From Candidatus Omnitrophota bacterium (GTDB lineage: Bacteria > Omnitrophota > Gorgyraeia > Gygaellales > Profunditerraquicolaceae), in contig JAQUQA010000097.1 in the NCBI GenBank assembly GCA_028716305.1, forward strand, positions 1 through 5,118: a DNA stretch of 5,118 bases, in the 5' to 3' direction. A program made the translations under genes and the position numbers. Shown piece by piece: positions 1 through 5,118 of this stretch. The notes below the pieces were generated by a model. The model made no database searches. It was not told the DNA's origin and saw only the letters and a list, made by a program, of their open reading frames with translations. Within the stretch, counting starts at the first letter, position 1. Each line of letters opens with the position of its first letter.

Positions 1-127
1 TGCCGAAGCCGGCGCTGGAAGTTTTTTCAGTGCGGTTAAAGGCATCCAGTTCATTATAGCTGGCGGCGGTGGGGATGGAGCAGCCATGTAGCATCAGCAG
101 GGATAAGAGTAAAATTAGTTTTTTCAT
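1..127 (-). CDS. Putative lipoprotein, N-terminal fragment (runs off left edge)
   Basis: Only the first 42 codons lie in the window, so the function of the mature protein cannot be told. The start MKKLILLLSLLMLHGC is a typical lipoprotein signal peptide: two lysines, a leucine-rich core, and a lipobox L13-H14-G15-C16. Lipidation would therefore fall on Cys16. His at the -2 position is less usual but tolerated. The residue after the cysteine is Ser rather than Asp, which under the proteobacterial Lol rule suggests the outer membrane; applying that rule to this organism is an inference. The mature part begins with a small polar stretch rich in Ser, Thr and Ala, as is common for lipoprotein tethers. 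The ATG is fixed by the signal peptide. It has no Shine-Dalgarno sequence and sits directly behind a promoter. The gene is divergent from the kinase gene and so has its own regulation. Confidence 0.8.
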   Translation of the reverse strand, partial: MKKLILLLSLLMLHGCSIPTAASYNELDAFNRTEKTSSAGFG

Positions 128-133
128 GGAGAT

Positions 134-162
134 ATTGTAGGATAGATTGGGTATCCTGACAA
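134..162 (-). promoter_or_regulatory. Sigma70-like promoter of the lipoprotein gene, predicted leaderless
   Basis: Read on the minus strand, the -35 is TTGTCA (162-157, 5 of 6 consensus) and the -10 is TACAAT (139-134, 5 of 6), with a 17-nt spacer. Only six bases (ATCTCC) separate the -10 from the ATG, so the expected +1 is the A of the start codon. No purine-rich ribosome-binding site is present, which fits a leaderless mRNA. The promoter match is seen directly; the leaderless start is inferred from standard promoter geometry. Confidence 0.7.
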
Positions 163-179
163 GGGTTTTATTCGTACCG

Positions 180-214
180 CGTTCGGCGAGAGGCGTTCAG
201 CGTTCAGCGTGTGA
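180..214. repeat. 7-bp tandem array A (CGTTCAG type)
   Basis: There are five 7-bp units: CGTTCGG, CGAGAGG, CGTTCAG, CGTTCAG, CGTGTGA. The two central units are identical. The outer units keep only CG at positions 1-2 and some other bases, so the array is partly decayed. Confidence 0.6.
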
Positions 215-230
215 ATTCAAAAGCACCAAG

Positions 231-258
231 CTTACAACTTATAACTTACAACTTACAG
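231..258. repeat. 7-bp tandem array B (CTTACAA type)
   Basis: There are four 7-bp units: CTTACAA, CTTATAA, CTTACAA, CTTACAG, followed by CT. At most one base differs from the consensus in each unit. On the minus strand the unit contains TAA, and with a period of 7 the copies place stop codons in all three minus-strand frames. Confidence 0.75.
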
Positions 259-290
259 CTGAAGTTTTAAGCTTTGCGTTGGATTTTCTA

Positions 291-318
291 CTAACCGCTA
301 AACGCTAACCGCTATCCG
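291..318. repeat. 7-bp tandem array C (CTAACCG type)
   Basis: There are four 7-bp units: CTAACCG, CTAAACG, CTAACCG, CTATCCG, followed by CT. On the minus strand the unit reads CGGTTAG or CGTTTAG, close to array A's CGTTCAG. TAA on the plus strand and TAG on the minus strand recur in successive frames, so all six reading frames are closed. Confidence 0.75.
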
Positions 319-351
319 CTGGTATCTAACGCGGCAATGATGAAATAGCCT

Positions 352-380
352 TTGACTTTGCTTTTCCCAAATAGTATCAT
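352..380 (+). promoter_or_regulatory. Sigma70-like promoter of the kinase gene (possible operon promoter)
   Basis: The -35 is TTGACT (352-357, 5 of 6) and the -10 is TATCAT (375-380, 5 of 6), with a 17-nt spacer. The expected start point is near 387, giving an untranslated leader of about 40 nt before the ATG at 427. It lies immediately downstream of the heptamer element. Since no terminator is evident between the three rightward genes, it may serve all of them. Confidence 0.65.
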
Positions 381-413
381 AAACTGTATTTTGTTTTAAA
401 AATCTTAGATGCG

Positions 414-422
414 AAGGAAGGG
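414..422 (+). promoter_or_regulatory. Ribosome binding site that decides the kinase start
   Basis: AAGGAAGGG lies 4 nt before the ATG at 427, and its AAGGA core is 8 nt away, a normal spacing. An in-frame ATG at 409 has no such site upstream and lies just before this ribosome binding site. The start at 427 is therefore preferred. Confidence 0.7.
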
Positions 423-426
423 TTTT

Positions 427-2385
427 ATGAGCGGGAAAAATAAGACAAATAGCAGCTGCGGCAATCCGGAATACGCCCAGCTGTCTGCGCGTTATAAGCT
501 TCTGGAATCCCTGATGGACAGCGTTCCGGATGTAATTTATTTTAAGGACATAAACGGGCGGCTGATCATGGTTAATCAGGCGCATGCCCGCGGATTGGGG
601 TTGGCTCCTAAAGAGGTGATCGGTAAGACCGATTTTGATATTTTTCCCAGGGCGCGAGCAGAGAGGATGCGTAAAGACGATTTACAGGTGATCAAGACCG
701 GGAAACCGATTATCGACAAGATCGAAAGGGCTACTAGGCCGGATGGCGTGGATAATTATGTCTCGACAACCAAGATCCCGCGTTTTGACAAAAACGGAAA
801 GATCATCGGGATAATCGGTATTACCCGGGATATTACAAGGCGTATTCACCTGGACCAGGTGGTTCAACAAAAAGAGGTTACCGAGAAAAAGATCCGTGAC
901 CTGGAAGAGTTGAACAAGATGAAGTCCGAGCTGATTAGCGTGGTTTCTCATGAGCTGCGGACCCCCCTGGCGATAGTCAACGAGGCGGTTAATCTCGTTT
1001 ATGAGGGGATCCCCGGGGTCATTAACCAAAGGCAAAAAGAGATCCTGGATAAGGCGCAGGCAAATTTACAGCGCCTGAAAAGAATGACCGATGAGTTACT
1101 GGATCTTTCGCGTATCGAAGGCAGGGATTTTAAACTGCGCTATTCGCTGGTAAACTTTAATGATCTGTTGGGCGCCAGCCTTGATTTTTTTAAAAGGGCG
1201 GCCGCGGAAAAGAAAATCGAACTGTCCTGTGACCTGCCTAAAAAACAGGTGAACATTTTTCTTGATTTTGAAAGGATCAACCAGGTGATCTATAACCTGT
1301 TGAACAACGCCATTAAATATACCGAAGAAGGCGGGCGGATCAGCGTGGAAGTAAAAATCCTGGAAAATAAGTTAAGGGTGGGGGTGATCGATTCCGGGAT
1401 CGGCATTGCCAAGGATGATCTTAATAAAATATTCAATAAGTTCGTCCAGGTTTCCCGTATACCGCAGTTTCGCCAAAAGGGAGTGGGATTGGGGCTTTCC
1501 ATAGTCAAGGAGCTCATCGAAAAACATGAGGGGGAGATCTGGGTCGAATCAAAGCCGGGCGTGGGCAGCAAGTTTTATTTTACTCTGCCGTTTTTTTATA
1601 CCCTCAGGGAACTGAACAAGAATTCCCAGGATAAGGTAAACCGCCTGCTGGAGAAAAACATCCCGCTTTATCTGATCAACATCCTGGTGGTTAATTACAG
1701 GATCTTCAGGAAGATGACCAGGATCAGCCCGCAGGAATTTTTTAGCGGACTGCGGGAGATCATCTCCCGCAGCGCCAACCGGACAGGTGAAAAATTAAAG
1801 TCAGAAATAATTTTTATGGATGATAAATTCGGTGAATGCAGCATAATATTCCCCAGGGCCCACGCGGGACAGGTAAGCGAATTTTGCGACCGGTTCAAAA
1901 AGGGCGTTACGGATTTTATCAAGCAAAAAGACCTGCGGGAGGTATTTATCAACATCGGGGTAGTCGCCTATTCCCCGGAAGGGAAGCTGAAACAGGCGCA
2001 GGGTTTACCGGTCAACCTGCACATCAGTAAGATATATATAGGTTCCGAAGTCAGGCGTTTCAGGAGGATGGAGTATAAGGCAAATATCGATATTCTTTTG
2101 CCGGGCAAGATAAAGGACCCTTCCGAGGTAATCGACATATCGGAAGGAGGGATCTGTCTGGCCAGCAGCCGGCAGCTAAAGACCGATTCACGGATCAGGC
2201 TTGATCTGAAGCTTCCTTCAGGCAGACAGCTTTCTGCGGTCCCGGCCAGGGTGGCCTGGATAAAGGTAGTCGATACGTTAAGGTATGGAGAGGGGCAAAG
2301 CTATAAAATCGGCCTGGAATTCATCAGGCTGGACGGCGCGCAGAAGAAGGTAATTTCCGGTTTTATCAAATCCCGGACCGCTTAA
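427..2385 (+). CDS. Soluble PAS-histidine kinase with degenerate GGDEF-like and PilZ domains
   Basis: This is a 652-residue sensor histidine kinase (658 if started at 409) with no membrane segments, so it is cytoplasmic. Domains in order: a PAS domain at about 25-138 (DSVPDVIYFKD..G..., GKTDFDIFP, ending GIIGITRDITRR); a signalling coiled coil at about 140-170; HisKA with SHELRTP, phospho-acceptor His175; HATPase_c at about 275-387 with N-box NNAIKY (Asn294), G1 box DSGIGI (Asp322) and G2 box GVGLGL (352-357). All catalytic motifs look intact. Residues about 412-515 resemble a GGDEF fold, but KFGEC (467-471) replaces the signature. Residues about 540-645 are a PilZ domain with RRFRR (543-547) and DISEGG (570-575), the c-di-GMP-binding RRxxR and DxSxxG motifs. 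No receiver domain or response regulator is present here, so the partner is encoded elsewhere. The kinase and PilZ calls are firm; the GGDEF-like call is a by-eye alignment. Tandem TAA stops end the gene. Confidence 0.93.
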   Translation: MSGKNKTNSSCGNPEYAQLSARYKLLESLMDSVPDVIYFKDINGRLIMVNQAHARGLGLAPKEVIGKTDFDIFPRARAERMRKDDLQVIKTGKPIIDKIERATRPDGVDNYVSTTKIPRFDKNGKIIGIIGITRDITRRIHLDQVVQQKEVTEKKIRDLEELNKMKSELISVVSHELRTPLAIVNEAVNLVYEGIPGVINQRQKEILDKAQANLQRLKRMTDELLDLSRIEGRDFKLRYSLVNFNDLLGASLDFFKRAAAEKKIELSCDLPKKQVNIFLDFERINQVIYNLLNNAIKYTEEGGRISVEVKILENKLRVGVIDSGIGIAKDDLNKIFNKFVQVSRIPQFRQKGVGLGLSIVKELIEKHEGEIWVESKPGVGSKFYFTLPFFYTLRELNKNSQDKVNRLLEKNIPLYLINILVVNYRIFRKMTRISPQEFFSGLREIISRSANRTGEKLKSEIIFMDDKFGECSIIFPRAHAGQVSEFCDRFKKGVTDFIKQKDLREVFINIGVVAYSPEGKLKQAQGLPVNLHISKIYIGSEVRRFRRMEYKANIDILLPGKIKDPSEVIDISEGGICLASSRQLKTDSRIRLDLKLPSGRQLSAVPARVAWIKVVDTLRYGEGQSYKIGLEFIRLDGAQKKVISGFIKSRTA

Positions 2386-2402
2386 TAATCCTCCCATTAT
2401 TA
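2383..2402 (+). other. Small inverted repeat at the kinase stop codon
   Basis: TAATAAT (2383-2389) and ATTATTA (2396-2402) are perfect complements around a 6-nt loop, CCTCCC. The left arm contains the kinase's two tandem stop codons. The stem is all A-T, so it would be weak, and no T-tract follows; it is not a credible intrinsic terminator. Confidence 0.4.
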
Positions 2403-2413
2403 CGAACAAAACC

Positions 2414-3859
2414 ATGTATTTTAAGGATCTAAAAATCAAAAATATCTACCTGTTGTTTATGCTCCTGTGGTTTACGGGGTTATTGACTTTCGCCGTGACC
2501 CGTTTACCCGGAGGGCTGGATGTCGATTCCTGCAATTATGCCGTGGTGGCCAAAGAGATCCTGCGCAGCGGAAACTTGCTGCAGCTTTACGATCCGGTGT
2601 ACGGGGGAGTTTTTTATTATCATTTTCCCCTCTGTATCTGGGCCACGGCGCTGATCTTTAAAATTGCCGGAGTGGCCAGTTTTACGGCAAAACTTTTTTC
2701 CATGTTCAGCGGATTGCTCCTGGTGGGAACATTATTTTATTTCGGAAAGACGCTGAAGAATTACTGGGTAGGTTTTTTTGCCGGATTGAGCCTGCTTTTG
2801 ACGAATCACGTGATCCGGCTGGCAATGCAATGCCGGATGGACATACCGGTAACCCTGTTTATCAGCCTGGCCTTATTCGCTTTTGTTCTGGCAGATAAAT
2901 ATAGCCGCCGTTTCTACCTGTTATTCGGAATATTTACCGCTCTGGCGATCATGGCCAAGGACGTTTTTGGGCTTTTTCCTCTGGTGATCGTTTTTGTATA
3001 TCTGGTATTGGTAGGGAAATGGAAAGAGTTGTTCCGGCCGTTATTCCTGGCCGGGCTGTTATTGTCCGTCTTGCCGGTGTTATTTTGGATATTGCTGGAT
3101 AAGGGGAGCCTGGTTATCCCGTGGTTTCGCTGGAACTTTATCCATCTCTTGAGTTCTCCGGGGTTTAATGTGCCGTGGCATTATTATCTCTGGGCGATCT
3201 TAACCAAGTATTTTTATTTTCTGCCTCTAGCCGTCTACGGCGGATACCTGGCTGTCGTGCGGGCGCGCCAAGACCGGGACAATTCACTGCTGCTGATTTT
3301 GATCATCTGGGCGGTTATTTTTCCTTTGGCATTTTCCTTCGGCAGGCAGAAATTGCATTATTTTATCATACCGATGTATCCGGCGGCTTCTTTACTGGTG
3401 GGGCTGGCCGCGGACGCAATTTTCCGTGAATCGTTAAAGGTCAAGATTGCCGCAGTTTTTAAATATATCCTGGTTATCGGAACTCTCGTGCTATTATTTT
3501 TCCCGCTGGACCTGCGCAGCAAACGTTTTGTCGAGGCGGTGGAAATGTCCGGGGAAATCGACGGGATCTTGAAACAGCTGGATAAGTATGATTTTTTCGT
3601 ATATAAATATGACACCGCGGCAATCCTTTTTTATTCGCAACAGCTTTCCCGGGTTAAGGCCCTTAACTCCCAGGCGGAATTACTTGAGGCCCTGGCCGCC
3701 CCTTTACGCGAGGCAAGGTTAGTCTTTATGCCGCAGGAAGATTTTCTGGCGCTGGATGATTCGACCAGGGATGACTACCGGCAGCTTTTCAGGTTTCAGG
3801 ACCGGATCCTCGTGATTGATAAATTTACCCCCCGCAGAGAAGTAATCCTCTCCCGTTGA
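2414..3859 (+). CDS. ArnT/PMT-like (GT39 superfamily) membrane glycosyltransferase
   Basis: This 481-residue integral inner-membrane protein has roughly 11-12 hydrophobic segments over residues 11-364, then a soluble C-terminal domain of about 115 residues (367-481). The family uses polyprenyl-phosphate-linked sugars as donors and transfers the sugar on the outer face of the membrane to lipid A, protein or another glycan. Family marks visible: Asp38 in the first periplasmic loop (DSCNYAVVAKEILRSGNLL, matching the usual D-E-x-x-Y-A..A.eM..G); HFPLCIW (70-76, in place of the common KPPLxxW); RMD (141-143); AIMAKD (178-183, matching the usual TKG segment); and KLHYFIIPMYP (313-323, matching KLxxYxLPxxP). 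The second acidic residue of the D-E pair is Ser39 here, and the usual Lys is His70. Donor and acceptor therefore cannot be named. The gene begins 28 nt after the kinase with no clear Shine-Dalgarno sequence; an alternative ATG at 2459 is no better. Confidence 0.88.
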   Translation: MYFKDLKIKNIYLLFMLLWFTGLLTFAVTRLPGGLDVDSCNYAVVAKEILRSGNLLQLYDPVYGGVFYYHFPLCIWATALIFKIAGVASFTAKLFSMFSGLLLVGTLFYFGKTLKNYWVGFFAGLSLLLTNHVIRLAMQCRMDIPVTLFISLALFAFVLADKYSRRFYLLFGIFTALAIMAKDVFGLFPLVIVFVYLVLVGKWKELFRPLFLAGLLLSVLPVLFWILLDKGSLVIPWFRWNFIHLLSSPGFNVPWHYYLWAILTKYFYFLPLAVYGGYLAVVRARQDRDNSLLLILIIWAVIFPLAFSFGRQKLHYFIIPMYPAASLLVGLAADAIFRESLKVKIAAVFKYILVIGTLVLLFFPLDLRSKRFVEAVEMSGEIDGILKQLDKYDFFVYKYDTAAILFYSQQLSRVKALNSQAELLEALAAPLREARLVFMPQEDFLALDDSTRDDYRQLFRFQDRILVIDKFTPRREVILSR

Positions 3860-3887
3860 TTTAAAAAAAACCGGTTAGATTTTGTGC

Positions 3888-3919
3888 TTTCCCTACGTCT
3901 ATTATGGTAGGGAGGGAAA
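3888..3919 (+). promoter_or_regulatory. Hairpin(s) overlapping the ribosome binding site of the Asp-box gene
   Basis: GGGAGGG (3910-3916) is the ribosome binding site, with its GGAGG core 5 nt before the ATG at 3921. Two mutually exclusive perfect stems can cover it. CCCTAC (3891-3896) pairs with GTAGGG (3907-3912), leaving a 10-nt loop. TTTCCCT (3888-3894) pairs with AGGGAAA (3913-3919), leaving an 18-nt loop. No T-tract follows, so this is not an intrinsic terminator. A role in limiting translation is inferred. Confidence 0.45.
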
Positions 3920-3920
3920 A

Positions 3921-5118
3921 ATGAAAAATATTATACTGATTACCGGCCTTGTCCTGTTTTTTGCGCCTATCTGCGTAAGGGAGGGGTCCTGTCGGGATTA
4001 CTCCTGGGAAAAGATCAGCAGGGAGATCGCTCCTGTTTATAGCCTCTTGGTCGAACGAAACGACCCGGCAAGGATCTATCTGGGGAGCAATAAGGATGTA
4101 TACAGGAGCAAAGATGCCGGCCGCACCTGGGAACGCAGCCTGTCGGTCAAAGGAGATAACGGCAGAATTAATCTTTTGACCAGTGATCCGGAAAATGCCT
4201 CCCGGATCTATGCCGTAACCGGAAACGGCCTATTTTTCAGTGAGGATCAGGGTGGATCCTGGAAGCGCCTTTACCGCGGCAAAAATAGCCGGGAGAATGA
4301 TTGTTTGAGCGTAACCGTGGACCAGGAGTGCCTTTATCTGGGGACCAGAGGAGGTTTATTTATCAGCCGGGACCGGGGGCGTACCTGGTCCAGGGCGAAA
4401 GCCGAACCGGGAGAAAGTTGTATCCTGGCCGGGGTAATCAAAAAGGGAGCTCGCCCAGCGGTAGTGGTTGCTTCGACGAACTGCCTGTTTTTTAGTTTTG
4501 ACCGAGGAAGAAATTGGCAAAAAAGTATTTTCTCTTTTGATCGTAACGACGCTCCGGATAATGATTTTCAGGAGGAGGCGGATCTTGATCAGGATAACCG
4601 GGAGGTTTCGATTAAATGGCTGGCACTTTGCCCCGGGATCTCAGAACGGGTGTTCTTGAGCAGCACAAAAGGGATATATTCAAGCATCGACTCCGGGATA
4701 AACTGGGAACCTTTTTCCACCACCGGGTTAATCAGCCGGAAAGTAAATTTTCTCTTTTTTTCCGGTGATTTCAATTTTTATTGCCTTGCTGATTCCGGCC
4801 TCTACCGTTTCAGCGGAGACAGTTGGCAGGAGCTGTCTGTTGATGTAACCGCGCAGGCCTACAACTTTGCGGCCATGGATAATACCGGAAAATTGTTTTT
4901 GGCCACGGATAAAGGGTTGTTTAGGTCTGCGTTCGAAGGAGCTAGAACAGGCGGGGTGCCCACTTTGGGTTTCTATCTGGAAGGGGAGCCAGGGATCAGG
5001 GCGGTCCAGCAGGCGGTGATGCGCTATGCCGAGGTAAACCCGGAAAAGATCAAGCGCTGGAGAAAGCTTGCCGCGACCAGGGCTTTTTTACCCGAACTCT
5101 CCACCGGTATCAGCAGGG
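3921..5118 (+). CDS. Exported seven-repeat Asp-box (BNR/Ycf48-like) beta-propeller protein, cut by window end
   Basis: This open frame of 399 codons has no stop before the right edge. The N-terminus MKNIILITGLVLFFAPICV is a signal peptide; Cys24 in GSC lacks a good lipobox, so Sec export with ordinary cleavage is more likely than lipidation. Five clear Asp-boxes (S-x-D-x-G-x-T/S/N-W) begin at residues 63, 107, 149, 192 and 255, each preceded by a Y/F-L-G-T..G-L-F strand. Two degenerate repeats follow (YCLADSGLYRF at 287-297, FLATDKGLFRS at 326-336). The period is about 43 residues with one insert, so seven repeats imply a seven-bladed propeller, as in Ycf48-like, sortilin and BNR proteins. 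Repeat 4 is followed by an acidic insert (207-228). After the propeller, residues 355-399 form a charged helical segment (AVMRYAEVNPEKIKRWRKLA) and FLPELSTGISR, the start of a further domain, possibly an outer-membrane beta-barrel. No sialidase catalytic set is evident, so binding, assembly or surface scaffolding is more likely than enzymatic activity. Confidence 0.85.
   Translation, partial: MKNIILITGLVLFFAPICVREGSCRDYSWEKISREIAPVYSLLVERNDPARIYLGSNKDVYRSKDAGRTWERSLSVKGDNGRINLLTSDPENASRIYAVTGNGLFFSEDQGGSWKRLYRGKNSRENDCLSVTVDQECLYLGTRGGLFISRDRGRTWSRAKAEPGESCILAGVIKKGARPAVVVASTNCLFFSFDRGRNWQKSIFSFDRNDAPDNDFQEEADLDQDNREVSIKWLALCPGISERVFLSSTKGIYSSIDSGINWEPFSTTGLISRKVNFLFFSGDFNFYCLADSGLYRFSGDSWQELSVDVTAQAYNFAAMDNTGKLFLATDKGLFRSAFEGARTGGVPTLGFYLEGEPGIRAVQQAVMRYAEVNPEKIKRWRKLAATRAFLPELSTGISR

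Larger units (their letters stand above)
177..334. repeat. Heptamer-mosaic intergenic element with inverted-repeat ends
   Basis: This 158-bp block begins with CCGCGTT (177-183) and ends with its exact reverse complement AACGCGG (328-334). Inside are three separate 7-bp tandem arrays (180-214, 231-258, 291-318). The first and third are related in inverted orientation: CGTTCAG on the plus strand against CGTTTAG/CGGTTAG on the minus strand. Counted from the two ends with one 1-nt gap, AGCG-phased heptamers match imperfectly on both arms, so a single strand could fold into a long irregular hairpin with the AT-rich middle array in the loop. It encodes no protein and lies between two divergent promoters. 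It resembles the short tandemly repeated heptamers (STRR) known in cyanobacteria, or a small palindromic intergenic repeat. It could also be chance clustering of low-complexity sequence. Confidence 0.6.

Noticed and set aside
177..334. CRISPR array
   Set aside because: The repeats are contiguous 7-mers without spacers of 25-40 bases, and no cas genes are nearby.
177..334. Insertion sequence or transposon remnant
   Set aside because: No transposase fragment and no clear target-site duplication flank the 7-bp inverted ends. A small non-autonomous element remains possible but cannot be shown from one copy.
409..426. Upstream in-frame ATG as the kinase start
   Set aside because: It has no ribosome binding site before it, and starting there would place the good AAGGAAGGG site inside the coding region. 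The extra six residues (MRRKGF) add no recognisable domain. The start at 427 is preferred, though 409 is not excluded.
682..1035. Antisense open frame of about 117 codons inside the kinase gene
   Set aside because: It lies entirely within the PAS/HisKA coding region, which has intact, well-known motifs on the other strand. It shows no domain, signal or ribosome binding site of its own. The other antisense and off-frame stretches (298-585, 1290-1571, 1695-1955, 3358-3615, 4301-4495, 4589-4774) were dismissed for the same reason.
3856..3881. Promoter for the Asp-box gene (TTGATT ... TAGATT)
   Set aside because: The two hexamers are only 14 nt apart and the -10 match is 4 of 6. This is too weak to report as a promoter.
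3863..3883. Intrinsic terminator after the glycosyltransferase (A8, AACCGGTT, then ATTTT)
   Set aside because: The AACCGGTT palindrome has no room for a loop, and the T run is short and not directly behind a GC-rich stem. It cannot be supported as a terminator.
3921..5118. Sialidase (the Asp-box protein as an active neuraminidase)
   Set aside because: Asp-boxes are structural and shared by many propellers. The arginine triad and FRIP motif expected of sialidases are not visible, and the repeats best fit the non-enzymatic Ycf48/sortilin-like type.

Overview
The window is chromosomal DNA from a Gram-negative-type bacterium of middling GC content. A lipoprotein signal peptide, an undecaprenyl-phosphate-sugar type glycosyltransferase and a signal-peptide-bearing beta-propeller protein all point to a diderm envelope. 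The protein style (a PAS-histidine kinase, a GT39/ArnT-like enzyme, and an Asp-box protein ending in a helical 'RYAEVNPEKI..W' segment) and the heptamer intergenic repeats recall uncultured lineages such as Omnitrophota. That assignment is an impression from general knowledge, not a demonstrated placement.

Layout: (1) 1-127, minus strand, is the 5' end of a lipoprotein gene running off the left edge. It has a strong sigma70-like promoter (134-162) whose predicted start point falls on the ATG itself. (2) 128-426 is a divergent intergenic region. Its core (177-334) is a mosaic of three different 7-bp tandem arrays enclosed by a perfect 7-bp inverted repeat, and a second sigma70-like promoter (352-380) fires rightward. 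(3) 427-2385 is a soluble histidine kinase with the order PAS, coiled coil, HisKA, HATPase, degenerate GGDEF-like domain, PilZ. (4) 2414-3859 is a polytopic membrane glycosyltransferase of the GT39/ArnT/PMT superfamily. (5) 3921 to the right edge is an exported protein with seven Asp-box-type repeats, followed by the start of another domain; it is cut by the window end.

The three rightward genes are closely spaced (28 and 61 nt gaps) with no convincing terminator between them, so they may form one transcription unit from the promoter at 352-380. The kinase appears able to sense a PAS ligand and cyclic-di-GMP (PilZ) and to pass phosphate to a response regulator that is not in this window. The next two genes act at the envelope. 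A link between c-di-GMP signalling and envelope glycosylation is an inference from gene order only.

The most unusual items are the kinase/degenerate-GGDEF/PilZ fusion and the heptamer-mosaic intergenic element. No mobile-element genes, CRISPR arrays, rRNA or tRNA genes were seen.
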